Assembly: GCF_016908015.1 (NCBI RefSeq)
Contig: NZ_JAFBDB010000001.1
Span: 434,001 to 498,000, forward strand
Direction: 5' to 3'
DNA length: 64,000 nt
From: Clostridium pascui
GTDB lineage: Bacteria > Bacillota > Clostridia > Clostridiales > Clostridiaceae
Numbering within the stretch: position 1 is the stretch's first letter; each line of letters starts with the position of its first letter. The notes beneath the pieces are model-generated. The model saw nothing but the letters and a program-made list of their open reading frames with translations. It did not search any database and had not been told where the DNA came from. Shown piece after piece: positions 1-8,464 of the stretch. The position numbers were made by a program, and so were the translations under genes.

Positions 1-94
1 GATATTTGAGATATCATGTAGAACTGGAGAAGGAATTAATAAATTATCTACATTTTTCAAAGAAAAAATTAAAGACAAAAGGAGGAATATATAA
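1..94 (+). CDS. hypB: HypB C-terminus (partial, hydrogenase nickel insertion GTPase)
   Basis: Only about the last 30 codons are present, in the frame starting at base 2. They read [13 protein letters not shown] and then a Lys-rich tail, matching the C-terminal end of the HypB GTPase, where an S-C-x-T-G-E-G loop contributes to guanine recognition. HypB delivers nickel to [NiFe]-hydrogenase precursors together with HypA. TAA at 92-94 shares one base with the tatA ATG, and the AGGAGG that serves tatA lies inside the last HypB codons, so the two are translationally coupled. Identification rests on a short tail plus the hyp genes that follow. Confidence 0.7.
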   Translation, partial: IFEISCRTGEGINKLSTFFKEKIKDKRRNI

Positions 95-261
95 TGCCTA
101 GTTTAGGATTACCAGAATTAATAATAATTTTAGTTATAGCACTTGTAGTATTCGGCCCTAAGAAATTGCCAGACATAGGTAGAGCATTAGGAAATTCCAT
201 TAAAGAATTCAAAAAAGCTACTAAAGAAATTACAAAAGATATAGACGGGGATGCACAATAA
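94..261 (+). CDS. tatA: Sec-independent translocase subunit TatA
   Basis: A 55-residue protein. It has one N-terminal membrane helix (about residues 5-20), then the hallmark F-G-P hinge ([16 protein letters not shown]) and a short charged amphipathic helix. TatA oligomerises to form the pathway through which folded, twin-arginine proteins cross the membrane. The length is normal for minimal Gram-positive TatA. The start is fixed by AGGAGG at 81-85. tatC follows after 33 bases, so this is a two-component TatAC system. Lying between hypB and hypF, it is probably dedicated to exporting a folded [NiFe] hydrogenase whose small subunit carries a Tat signal; that cargo gene is not in the window. Confidence 0.9.
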   Translation: MPSLGLPELIIILVIALVVFGPKKLPDIGRALGNSIKEFKKATKEITKDIDGDAQ

Positions 262-294
262 AAAATTAAAATAAAGAAAAAGAAGGTGAGATAA

Positions 295-1038
295 GTGCCT
301 AATGAATTGGAAGAGATGTCAATAATAGAACATTTGGATGAACTTAGAAAAAGAATATTAATTTGTGTAGCATTCATAGTAATATTCTCAATTTTATCAT
401 ATATGAAATCAGAAGAAATTACAGCATTGTTAAAGGAGCCTTTAGGCGATATTGATTTGGTTTTTATTACTCCAATTGAAGGTTTTGTAACTAAGTTAAT
501 GGTTGCAGTGTTTGGTGGAATAGTAGTATCTTCTCCAATTATATTTTTGCAAACTCTATTATTTATCTCACCTGCTATGTATAAAAAGGAAAAAGTAATT
601 ACATTTTTAAGTCTGCCATTTATAGTAGGCTTATTTCTGGGAGGTATATATTTTTGTTTTATATGTATACTTCCTACAACATTAAAATACCTTATGAGCT
701 TTGGCAATGAACAGATGAAACCAATGCTATCTGTAGGGAAATATTTTTCCTTTGTAATTTTACTTACCGTGGCTATTGGAGCAATCTTTGAAATGCCAAT
801 GGTAATGCTGCTTCTTACAAAGTTTGGGGTAATAAATTATGAAATGCTTGCTAAAAAAAGAAAATATGCTTTGCTAATGATTGTAATTATAACTGCAATT
901 CTTACACCTACCCCAGATGCATTTACACTTTTAGCGGTATCTTTACCTTTAATTTTGTTGTTTGAGGTAAGTTTAATAGTAATGTATTTACACAATAGGC
1001 TATTTGTAAGAAGGAGAAAAAATGAAGGATATATGTAG
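295..1038 (+). CDS. tatC: Sec-independent translocase subunit TatC
   Basis: A 247-residue integral membrane protein with about six hydrophobic segments and the family signature near the N-terminus (IIEHLDELRKRI, residues 10-21), the cytoplasmic region that recognises the twin-arginine signal peptide. The start is GTG at 295, preceded by GAAGGTGAG. Its last 17 bases overlap hypF, so export and hydrogenase maturation genes are translationally coupled. Length and motif order are typical of the family. Confidence 0.93.
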   Translation: MPNELEEMSIIEHLDELRKRILICVAFIVIFSILSYMKSEEITALLKEPLGDIDLVFITPIEGFVTKLMVAVFGGIVVSSPIIFLQTLLFISPAMYKKEKVITFLSLPFIVGLFLGGIYFCFICILPTTLKYLMSFGNEQMKPMLSVGKYFSFVILLTVAIGAIFEMPMVMLLLTKFGVINYEMLAKKRKYALLMIVIITAILTPTPDAFTLLAVSLPLILLFEVSLIVMYLHNRLFVRRRKNEGYM

Positions 1039-3292
1039 AAAATATGTTGTAGTTACAGGAATAGTTCAAGGGGTGGGGTTTAGGCCTTTTGTGTATAATA
1101 CTGCGATGGACAATGAATTAAAAGGCTGGGTAAAGAATACATCAGAAGGTGTGTACATAGATCTTGAAGGGACTCCAAACAGCATTGAACTATTCTTACA
1201 TACATTGAGAAATGAAGCGCCTCCACTTTCTAAGATAAATAATATTGCTATAGAGCATAGAGAAGTAAGAAATTACAAAGAATTCTCTATAGAAAAAAGC
1301 GATGATAATGATAGAGTCATTACACTAATATCTCCAGATGTGGCTACTTGTAAGGAATGTGAAATGGAGATAATGAATAGTAAAGATAAAAGATTTCATT
1401 ATCCATTTACTAACTGTACTAATTGCGGTCCTAGATTCTCAATCATAAAAAAATTACCTTACGATAGACCTATGACTACAATGGAAAAATTTAATATGTG
1501 TCCTCACTGTAACGAGGAATATGAAAACCCTAGAGATAGGAGATTTCATGCGCAACCTAATGCATGTGAAAGCTGTGGACCAAGGGTATATCTTACAGAT
1601 AGATATGGAAATGAAATTACTACTCAAGATCCAATAGAAGAGACTAAAAACTTAATTAAAGAAGGAAAAATTATAGCAATAAAAGGGCTAGGTGGACTGC
1701 ACATTGCATGTGATGGTAAAAATGAAGGGACTATTAAGCTCTTAAGAGAGCGAAAATCAAGACCTTCAAAACCTTTTGCACTTATGATGAAGGATATTGA
1801 TACTGTAAAACAGTATTGTTTAGTAAATGAAATAGAAGAAAATACGCTTAAAGGGATTAAAAGACCTATACTTCTTTTAGATGTAAAAGATAATATACTA
1901 CCTTTTACTATAGCACCAAACAATAACAGACTTGGAGTTATGCTTCCATATACACCGCTTCATCATCTTTTATTTGATGATAATATAGACGTTTTGGTTA
2001 TGACAAGTGCAAATGTAAGTGGACTTCCTATAGTATATAAGAATGAAGAAGCAGTTGAAAAACTAGGAGATATTGTAGATTGTTTTTTGCTGAATAACAG
2101 AGATATACATGTACCTATAGATGATTCAGTGGCAAGAGTTATACTAGGTGAAGAAAGAATAATAAGACGTTCACGTGGATATGCACCAATGCCAATAAAA
2201 ATTACTGATATCAAAGAAACACTAGCATATGGGTCACATTTAAAAAATGCCTTCTGTATATCTAAGGAGCAATTTGCTTTTTTGAGTCAGCATATGGGTG
2301 ATATGGATAACTTAGAGGCTTATAAAAATTATGAATATAATGTAAAGCACTTTAAGAATTTATACAATATAAAGCCAGAGATTATAGCTTATGATATGCA
2401 TCCGGATTTACTTCTTTCAAACTTTGCAAAGAAGGATGAAGGGAAGAAAATACCGGTGCAGCATCATCACGCTCACCTAGTAAGCTGTATGATAGAAAAT
2501 AAAATTAATGAGAAGGTTATTGGGATAGCTTTTGATGGAACGGGCTTCGGAACTGACGGCAAAATATGGGGTGGCGAATTCTTAGTTTGTAATTATGAAG
2601 GCTTTGAAAGAGCAGGTCATTTAAATTACGTAAAAATGCCTGGAGGGGATTCCGCAGTTAAAGAACCATGGAAAATGGCTCTTGGTTACTTATTTAAGAC
2701 CTATAGAGATGAAGTTAATACAAGCATTTTTACAAGTATACCTGAAAAAAACATAAAAATTATACTTACTATGCTTAGAAGCAATATAAATTCTATTGAG
2801 ACTTCGAGCATGGGAAGATTTTTTGATGCTATATCTGCATTGATAAATCTTAAAATGAAAGTGAGCTTTGAAGGAGAAGCAGCTATAAATTTGGAAGCAA
2901 TATGTGATGAGCGTGAAAGTGGAATATATAATTACGAGATAAATTTTGTAAATGAAACTTATGTGGTAAATACAGATAATATTATAAAAAGTATTGTTGA
3001 AGATATTGCTAAGAACATTAATAAAAGTATTATAGCTAAAAGATTTCATAATACAGTAATAGCTTTTACTTTGGAGATGACTAAGCTTATAAGAAGTAAG
3101 CATAAAATAAACTCAGTAGCATTAAGTGGCGGAGTGTTTCAAAATGAAATTCTTTTAAAGAGACTATATGAAAAATTAATAGAAAATAACTTTAAAGTTT
3201 ATATACACAAGGATATACCATGTAATGATGGTGGAATATCAATTGGGCAACTTGTAATTGCAAATTACAAAGAGAAAAATATGGAGGAATGA
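1022..3292 (+). CDS. hypF: Carbamoyltransferase HypF
   Basis: HypF converts carbamoyl phosphate and ATP to a carbamoyl adenylate and transfers the carbamoyl group to the C-terminal Cys of HypE, the precursor of the cyanide ligands of [NiFe] hydrogenase. All four expected parts are visible in 756 residues: an acylphosphatase domain (GIVQGVGFRPFVY, residues 14-26), two zinc fingers (C110/C113 with C132/C135, and C160/C163 with C182/C185), a YrdC-like domain (about 200-385) and a Kae1-like carbamoyltransferase domain with HHHAH and a late ALSGGVFQN motif. It is full length, overlaps tatC by 17 bases and is followed by hypC after 3 bases. Confidence 0.97.
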   Translation: MKDICRKYVVVTGIVQGVGFRPFVYNTAMDNELKGWVKNTSEGVYIDLEGTPNSIELFLHTLRNEAPPLSKINNIAIEHREVRNYKEFSIEKSDDNDRVITLISPDVATCKECEMEIMNSKDKRFHYPFTNCTNCGPRFSIIKKLPYDRPMTTMEKFNMCPHCNEEYENPRDRRFHAQPNACESCGPRVYLTDRYGNEITTQDPIEETKNLIKEGKIIAIKGLGGLHIACDGKNEGTIKLLRERKSRPSKPFALMMKDIDTVKQYCLVNEIEENTLKGIKRPILLLDVKDNILPFTIAPNNNRLGVMLPYTPLHHLLFDDNIDVLVMTSANVSGLPIVYKNEEAVEKLGDIVDCFLLNNRDIHVPIDDSVARVILGEERIIRRSRGYAPMPIKITDIKETLAYGSHLKNAFCISKEQFAFLSQHMGDMDNLEAYKNYEYNVKHFKNLYNIKPEIIAYDMHPDLLLSNFAKKDEGKKIPVQHHHAHLVSCMIENKINEKVIGIAFDGTGFGTDGKIWGGEFLVCNYEGFERAGHLNYVKMPGGDSAVKEPWKMALGYLFKTYRDEVNTSIFTSIPEKNIKIILTMLRSNINSIETSSMGRFFDAISALINLKMKVSFEGEAAINLEAICDERESGIYNYEINFVNETYVVNTDNIIKSIVEDIAKNINKSIIAKRFHNTVIAFTLEMTKLIRSKHKINSVALSGGVFQNEILLKRLYEKLIENNFKVYIHKDIPCNDGGISIGQLVIANYKEKNMEE

Positions 3293-3295
3293 TGT

Positions 3296-3514
3296 ATGTG
3301 TGTAGCAGTTCCAACAGAAGTAGTAGAAATAATAGGACATAATGCTTTAGTTAATTTTGGCGGAGTAAAAAAGCTAGTTAATATAGACTTAGTTAGTGAT
3401 GTAAATGTTGGAGACTATGTTCTTCTTCATGCAGGATGCGCTGTTCAAAAGATTGACAAGGAAGAAGCAGAAAGAACTCTAGAAATATTTAAAATACTAG
3501 CTGAAGATAACTAG
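3296..3514 (+). CDS. hypC: Hydrogenase assembly chaperone HypC
   Basis: A 72-residue HypC/HupF protein. It begins MCVAVPTEVVE, and the invariant Cys2 (exposed after Met removal) together with HypD holds the Fe(CN)2CO moiety before transfer to the large-subunit precursor. A central A-x-V-x-F-G-G-V-x-K segment (residues 15-25) is also typical. The ribosome binding site GGAGGAATG lies in the end of hypF, three bases away. The order hypF-hypC-hypD-hypE is the common one. Confidence 0.96.
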   Translation: MCVAVPTEVVEIIGHNALVNFGGVKKLVNIDLVSDVNVGDYVLLHAGCAVQKIDKEEAERTLEIFKILAEDN

Positions 3515-3530
3515 TGTTGAGGTGACGCTA

Positions 3531-4619
3531 ATGAAATATGTAAAAGAATTTAGAGATCCAGCTTTTGTTAAGAATATGATTAAAAAAATCGCTAAAAATT
3601 CAAATAAAGAAATTACCATTATGGAGGTATGCGGCACTCATACTATGTCTATTTTTAGAAGCGGTATAAGAGATTTATTACCTCAAAATATAAAGCTTAT
3701 TTCAGGCCCAGGATGTCCAGTATGTGTTACCTCACAGGGGTATATTGATTCTGTTATTGAGCTTTCTAACAATGAAGATATCATTATTACTACCTTTGGG
3801 GACATGATGAAGGTACCTGGAAACAAGAGTTCTCTCCAAAAGGAAAAGGCATTGGGAAGAGATATAAGGATGGTGTTTTCCCCTTTAGATGTAGTCCAGA
3901 TTGCAAAAGAAAATCCTCATAAAGAGGTTGTTTTCTTAGGGGTGGGTTTTGAAACCACTGCGCCTGCAATTGCTTTAAGTGTTGAGATAGCTCATAGAGA
4001 AAATATAAAAAATTATTCTGTTTTACAGTCAATAAAAACTATGCCTGCAGTTATGAAGCAATTGGTGCTTGACAAAGAATTAAAAATAGATGGATTTTTA
4101 TGTCCAGGTCATGTAAGTACAATTATTGGAGCTAAACCTTATGAATTTTTAGCAGAGGAATTTGGAATACCAGCAGTGGTTGCAGGCTTTGAAGCAGGAG
4201 ATATTGCAATGGGACTATACGAACTTTTAGTAATGATACAAAATAATGTTAGTGAAGTAAAAAATGTATATGGAAGACTTGTGAAGTATGAAGGAAATGA
4301 GAAGGCGCTAGAGACTATAGATAATATTATGAAAGTATGCGACAGTAATTGGCGAGGTCTGGGAAAGATAGAGGATACAGGTCTTAGATTAAAAGATAAA
4401 TACAGTTTATTTGATGCAGAAAAAAAACTAGATATAAAGGTCAAAGAGACTAAGTCTCTTAAAGGGTGCTTGTGTGGAGAAATACTTAAAGGTAAAAATA
4501 CTCCACACGATTGTAAGTTATTTTCAAAGGTATGTAATCCCTTAAATCCTATAGGAGCTTGTATGGTTTCAGAAGAAGGAACCTGTGCAGCTTATTATAA
4601 GTATAAAAATATAAAATAA
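3531..4619 (+). CDS. hypD: Hydrogenase formation protein HypD
   Basis: HypD is the iron-sulfur scaffold on which the Fe(CN)2CO unit is built with HypC. Family motifs are present: an N-terminal EVCGTHTMSIFRSG, a PGCPVCVT redox-Cys motif, a GVGFETTAP segment, and a C-terminal Cys cluster (CLCGEILKG, then further Cys up to GTC) that binds [4Fe-4S]. I use ATG 3531, because GAGGTG at 3519-3524 is correctly placed for it; a GTG at 3522 in the same frame lies inside that ribosome binding site and is less likely. The protein has 362 residues, normal for the family. hypE starts 12 bases after the stop. Confidence 0.96.
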   Translation: MKYVKEFRDPAFVKNMIKKIAKNSNKEITIMEVCGTHTMSIFRSGIRDLLPQNIKLISGPGCPVCVTSQGYIDSVIELSNNEDIIITTFGDMMKVPGNKSSLQKEKALGRDIRMVFSPLDVVQIAKENPHKEVVFLGVGFETTAPAIALSVEIAHRENIKNYSVLQSIKTMPAVMKQLVLDKELKIDGFLCPGHVSTIIGAKPYEFLAEEFGIPAVVAGFEAGDIAMGLYELLVMIQNNVSEVKNVYGRLVKYEGNEKALETIDNIMKVCDSNWRGLGKIEDTGLRLKDKYSLFDAEKKLDIKVKETKSLKGCLCGEILKGKNTPHDCKLFSKVCNPLNPIGACMVSEEGTCAAYYKYKNIK

Positions 4620-4631
4620 TGAGGTGTAGTT

Positions 4632-5636
4632 ATGAGTATTATAACATTATCCCATGGAAGCGGGGGTAAAGCTACTAATAAGCTTATAGAAGAGCTTTTT
4701 TATAAATATTTTAATAATGATATTTTACTTCAAAAAAATGATTCATCTGTATTACCCAATATAGATGGTAGAATAGCTGTATCCACGGATTCTTTTGTAA
4801 TAAATCCTATATTTTTCAACGGTGGAGATATTGGAAAGCTATCTGTATGCGGTACGGTAAATGATCTTGCAATGAGTGGAGCAACACCGCTATACATAAC
4901 TGTAGGATTTATTATACAAGAAGGCTTGAAAATAAAAGAATTAGAGAAGGTTGTTAAGTCTATTGCTGCTACAGCAAGAAAAGCTAATGTGAAAATTGTA
5001 GCAGGAGATACGAAGGTTGTTGAGAAGGGAAATGCAGATAAGATTTATATAAATACAACTGGAATAGGTGTTATTAAAGATGAAAAATATTTAAGTTCAG
5101 AAAACATTAAGCCAGGAGATAAAGTTATAGTAAGCGGGACTCTAGGAGACCATGGTATATGTATCATGTCAAAAAGAAAAAATTTAGATTTTGATGTTTC
5201 AGTAAAAAGTGATTGTGGACTTTTAAATAAACTTATTAAAAAGATTTTGAGCAAAAGTAGCAATGTGAGAGTACTCCGTGATCCAACAAGGGGTGGGCTT
5301 GCAACTACACTAAATGAATTTGTAAATGAAAGTCCCAATAGCATCTTACTATATGAACAAGCATTACCAGTGAAAGAAGAAGTTGCTAGTATGTGTGAAA
5401 TTTTGGGCTTTGAACCTTTATATATTGCCAATGAAGGAAAAGTAGTATTAATAGTTGCAGAAGAGGATTCGGAAAAAGTTCTTGAAATTATGAAGAAAGA
5501 TCCAATGGGTAAAGAAGCACAAATCATTGGAGAAGTAATAGAAGATAATAATGCTGTAGTTTATTTAAAAACAGAAATAGGTGGAACAAGAATTTTAAAT
5601 ATGCCAGTAGGAGAACTGCTTCCTCGAATATGTTAA
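4632..5636 (+). CDS. hypE: Carbamoyl dehydratase HypE
   Basis: HypE takes the carbamoyl group from HypF on its terminal cysteine and dehydrates it with ATP to thiocyanate, the donor of the CN ligands. The 334-residue protein is PurM-like: an N-terminal LSHGSGGKATNKLI glycine-rich segment, DSFVINPIFFNGGDIGKL, a VAGDTKVVE motif and RDPTRGGLATTLNE. It ends exactly in the invariant P-R-I-C, so the modified Cys is present. A GAGGTG ribosome binding site precedes the ATG. This completes the CN branch of the pathway. Confidence 0.97.
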   Translation: MSIITLSHGSGGKATNKLIEELFYKYFNNDILLQKNDSSVLPNIDGRIAVSTDSFVINPIFFNGGDIGKLSVCGTVNDLAMSGATPLYITVGFIIQEGLKIKELEKVVKSIAATARKANVKIVAGDTKVVEKGNADKIYINTTGIGVIKDEKYLSSENIKPGDKVIVSGTLGDHGICIMSKRKNLDFDVSVKSDCGLLNKLIKKILSKSSNVRVLRDPTRGGLATTLNEFVNESPNSILLYEQALPVKEEVASMCEILGFEPLYIANEGKVVLIVAEEDSEKVLEIMKKDPMGKEAQIIGEVIEDNNAVVYLKTEIGGTRILNMPVGELLPRIC

Positions 5637-5673
5637 TATTTCCAAAATTAAATTTAATTTAGGAGAAAAAGAT

Positions 5674-6384
5674 ATGGAAATAAATTTGTTATCTATTTTA
5701 GTTATAGGTTTTATTCTCGGAATAAAACATGCTATGGAACCTGATCATGTTATTGCTGTATCAACTATGGTTAGCGATACTAAAAAATTGTTGTCATCAT
5801 CTATTATAGGAGTATTTTGGGGCATCGGGCATACTATAACTTTATTCATAGTAGGTATGGTTTTTATATTTATGAAAAATGAAATACCCGGCGAAATAGC
5901 TTTATTTTTAGAATTTGCTGTTGGTGTGATGCTTGTTTATCTAGGTATTAAAAGTTATGTGTTTGCAGAAAAAAATCATATTCATTCTCATAAGCATACG
6001 CATAATGATATCTTACATGAACATTTTCATGAGGAAAACATAAATCATCAACATGATAATAGTAAAATACCGTACTTTAAATCAATATTTATAGGTTTAG
6101 TGCATGGTTTATCTGGAAGTGCAGCTATGATTTTGTTGACTATGACATCAGTAAAACATTCATGGCAGGCAGGTATATATATAATTATTTTTGGATTAGG
6201 TACAATTAGCGGTATGTTATTATGTACTATATTAATTGGAATACCCTTTGCTCTAAGTAATGAAAATAAAAGGATGAATGTTAACTTGAGCAGAGCCGCT
6301 GGTATAATTAGCAGCATGTATGGAGTCTACTATATGTACGATTTAGGAATTAATCAAGGATTATTTAGTATTTTATTTAATTAA
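5674..6384 (+). CDS. Nickel/cobalt permease-like membrane protein (NicO/UreH-type)
   Basis: A 236-residue membrane protein with about six hydrophobic segments. The first carries KHAMEPDH (H19-x4-D24-H25), the H-x4-D-H signature of NiCoT/NicO-type nickel transporters. A cytoplasmic or external loop at residues 102-127 has about a dozen histidines, suggesting metal binding. A second conserved block, LVHGLSGSAAMILL, is typical of the UreH/TauE-like relatives. Lying between hypE and hypX, it most likely supplies Ni2+ for hydrogenase. Family-level assignment is good; metal specificity is inferred from context. Confidence 0.82.
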   Translation: MEINLLSILVIGFILGIKHAMEPDHVIAVSTMVSDTKKLLSSSIIGVFWGIGHTITLFIVGMVFIFMKNEIPGEIALFLEFAVGVMLVYLGIKSYVFAEKNHIHSHKHTHNDILHEHFHEENINHQHDNSKIPYFKSIFIGLVHGLSGSAAMILLTMTSVKHSWQAGIYIIIFGLGTISGMLLCTILIGIPFALSNENKRMNVNLSRAAGIISSMYGVYYMYDLGINQGLFSILFN

Positions 6385-6412
6385 AAACGAATTTTTGGAG
6401 GTAATTAGCTCT

Positions 6413-8086
6413 ATGCGTATTTTATTTTTATCAACAGCTCATAACAGTCTAAGTCAAAGAGCTTTTGTAGAGTTAAGAGATCTTGGTCATGATGTCTATG
6501 TTCAAATTGCCAGCAGTAACAATGTAATGGAGGAGGCTGTTAAAGTTTATAAACCTGACCTGATTATTGCACCATTTTTAAAAAAGTATATTCCAGAATC
6601 AATTTGGAGTAAACATACGTGTATTATCATCCATCCTGGAATCAAAGGTGATAGAGGTCCGTCGTCTCTTGATTGGGCAATTCTTAATGAGGAAGAAAAA
6701 TGGGGAGTAATTCTATTACAAGCAAATGAAAATTTGGATGCAGGTGACATTTGGGCATCTCAAAACTTTACAATGAAAGCTGTAAGTAAGAGCAATTTAT
6801 ATCGTCATGAAGTATCAGATGCTGCTATAAAATGTCTATTAGAAGCAATTGAAAAATTTCAAAGTAAAAAATTTATACCGGAAAAGCTTGACTATAATCA
6901 TAATGATGTTAAAGGTAGAGAACATAAACCCATGAAGCAAGGGTATCGTTCTATTGATTGGACAGAATCCACTGCCACAATTGCAAAAAAAATCCGATCT
7001 GCTGATAGTCAACCTGGTCTTTTAGATACAATTTATGGAGAAGAATACTATCTATATGGTGTTCATGAAGAAGATAATTTCAAAGGAAAACCTGGTGAAA
7101 TTATAGCTAAAAGAAATGGTGCCATTTGTCGTGTAACTGGTGATGGTGCAGTTTGGATTACTCATATTAAAATGAAAAATCAAGGAAAGTATATATATTA
7201 TAAGCTTCCTGCTACTCAAATCTTAAATAAACATCTAAAAGATGTTCCAGAACTGCCATATGAAAATAATACAAAGGAACGTACATTTAAAGAAATATGG
7301 TATGAAGAGCAAAATAATGTTGGATATCTATATTTTGAATTTTATAATGGTGCTATGAGCACAGACCAATGTACAAGATTAAAAGAGGCATACATAGAAG
7401 CAAAAAAACGTGATACTAAAGTGATAGTGTTGATGGGTGGTGCTGACTTTTGGTCAAATGGTATTCATCTTAACGTAATTGAATCAAGTGATAATCCAGC
7501 CGATGAATCCTGGAGTAATATTAATGCAATTGATGATCTTATAAAGGAAATAATATTAACTAATACTCATATAGTGATTTCAGCCATGAGAGGCAATGCT
7601 GCAGCAGGAGGAGTTATGCTTGCTCTGGCTGCAGATAAAGTAGTTGCACTAAATAGAATTGTATTAAATCCTCACTATAAGAAGATGGGATTATATGGCT
7701 CAGAATACTGGACATATCTTCTTCCAAAACGTATAGGAATTGAAAAAGCTATTGAAATTACGGAGAACTGCATTACCTTGAGTACTAAAAGTGCTAAGAA
7801 TATAGGACTAATAGACAGTACCTTTGATGAAGTAAATTTTAAAAATGAACTAGTAAAAATGGCTGAAGAACTAGCTATAAGTTCGCTTTGTAAAAATATG
7901 TTAGAACAAAAACGATATAAAAGAAAAGAGGATGAGAATATAAAGCCTCTAGAAGCCTATCGTAAAGAGGAATTAGGAAAAATGTGGGATAATTTTTACA
8001 GCCATAATGAGATTTACCATACAGCTCGAAAAAGATTTGTTTATAAATTATCCTGTGTAGAAGAATTGCCTAAAAATATAATTTAA
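6413..8086 (+). CDS. hypX: Hydrogenase maturation factor HypX/HoxX (CO-ligand enzyme)
   Basis: A two-domain protein. The N-terminal half is a formyltransferase (HPGIKGDRGPSSLDWA, residues 74-89; DAGDIWA, 109-115). The C-terminal half is an enoyl-CoA hydratase/isomerase-like domain with the very conserved HypX block (SNGIHLNVIE, SWSNINAIDD, RGNAAAGGVMLALAAD, NPHYKKMGLYGSEYWTYLLP). HypX is known to transfer a formyl group from N10-formyl-THF to CoA and decarbonylate it, giving the active-site CO ligand in oxygen-tolerant bacteria. ATG 6413 is chosen because GGAGG at 6397-6401 fits it; an in-frame TTG at 6395 overlaps that site. The protein has 557 residues and is apparently intact. It is the last gene of the operon and is unusual in a clostridial setting. 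Confidence 0.92.
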   Translation: MRILFLSTAHNSLSQRAFVELRDLGHDVYVQIASSNNVMEEAVKVYKPDLIIAPFLKKYIPESIWSKHTCIIIHPGIKGDRGPSSLDWAILNEEEKWGVILLQANENLDAGDIWASQNFTMKAVSKSNLYRHEVSDAAIKCLLEAIEKFQSKKFIPEKLDYNHNDVKGREHKPMKQGYRSIDWTESTATIAKKIRSADSQPGLLDTIYGEEYYLYGVHEEDNFKGKPGEIIAKRNGAICRVTGDGAVWITHIKMKNQGKYIYYKLPATQILNKHLKDVPELPYENNTKERTFKEIWYEEQNNVGYLYFEFYNGAMSTDQCTRLKEAYIEAKKRDTKVIVLMGGADFWSNGIHLNVIESSDNPADESWSNINAIDDLIKEIILTNTHIVISAMRGNAAAGGVMLALAADKVVALNRIVLNPHYKKMGLYGSEYWTYLLPKRIGIEKAIEITENCITLSTKSAKNIGLIDSTFDEVNFKNELVKMAEELAISSLCKNMLEQKRYKRKEDENIKPLEAYRKEELGKMWDNFYSHNEIYHTARKRFVYKLSCVEELPKNII

Positions 8087-8169
8087 AGTGGCTATCTTAT
8101 TACATTTTTATATTGTTTCATTTCTTTTATTACTTATCTTCTTTTTTAATTTCATTTAAAACTAAAACT

Positions 8170-8256
8170 GTATCAGTATAATTTATCCGATGGCAACCAT
8201 CCGTAATACTCCCATCCCCTTAGGTGGGAGATAACGACTGATACGCCCCTGGATAA
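8170..8256. ncRNA. Compact pseudoknot-forming element, possible IS200/IS605 end or guide-RNA scaffold relic
   Basis: Perfect complementary arms, read on the plus strand: GTATCAG 8170-8176 with CTGATAC 8238-8244; TTATCC 8183-8188 with GGATAA 8251-8256; hairpin GATGG-CAA-CCATC 8189-8201; hairpin CTCCCA/TGGGAG 8209-8214 and 8225-8230. The two long-range pairs interleave, so an RNA from either strand could form a pseudoknot enclosing two hairpins. Read on the minus strand, a short tail ending in a stop lies in the 5' part, as in the 3' ends of TnpB-type transposon genes whose guide RNA overlaps the end of the gene. That interpretation is inference; the pairing is seen directly. Confidence 0.45.
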
Positions 8257-8398
8257 GTTCTTCTAAGGTTAAGATTGAGAAAAGATATTCTTATAAGCAA
8301 ACTCCACCTGAACCTAAGAATCACTTGATATCAGTAATATCTATCTAGTAAATAAATCCAATAAAAATATTTATATTGTTAGGAAATTAAAGGTACCG

Positions 8399-8428
8399 TT
8401 GCAAGCATTTCTAAATATAGGGTATAAT
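8399..8428 (+). promoter_or_regulatory. Sigma-A-type promoter for the HEAT-methyltransferase gene
   Basis: TTGCAA at 8399-8404 and TATAAT at 8423-8428 are separated by 18 bases and lie about 35 bases before the GTG/ATG region of the next gene. The gene therefore appears to be transcribed independently of the hyp operon. Confidence 0.65.
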
Positions 8429-8464
8429 GAAAGCTGTTAAATTAAAGCATAAGAGGTGAACCAA

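Larger units (their letters stand above)
8087..8464. other. Gene-free stretch with structured element and promoter
   Basis: This stretch separates hypX from the HEAT-methyltransferase gene. The first 80 bases are T/A-rich without a clear terminator. 8170-8256 holds four sets of complementary arms (listed separately), 8257-8345 a further partly complementary stretch, and 8399-8428 the promoter of the next gene. No convincing open reading frame is seen on either strand; the minus strand offers only a short tail, AYQSLSPT then stop, which may be the end of a lost gene. Confidence 0.6.
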
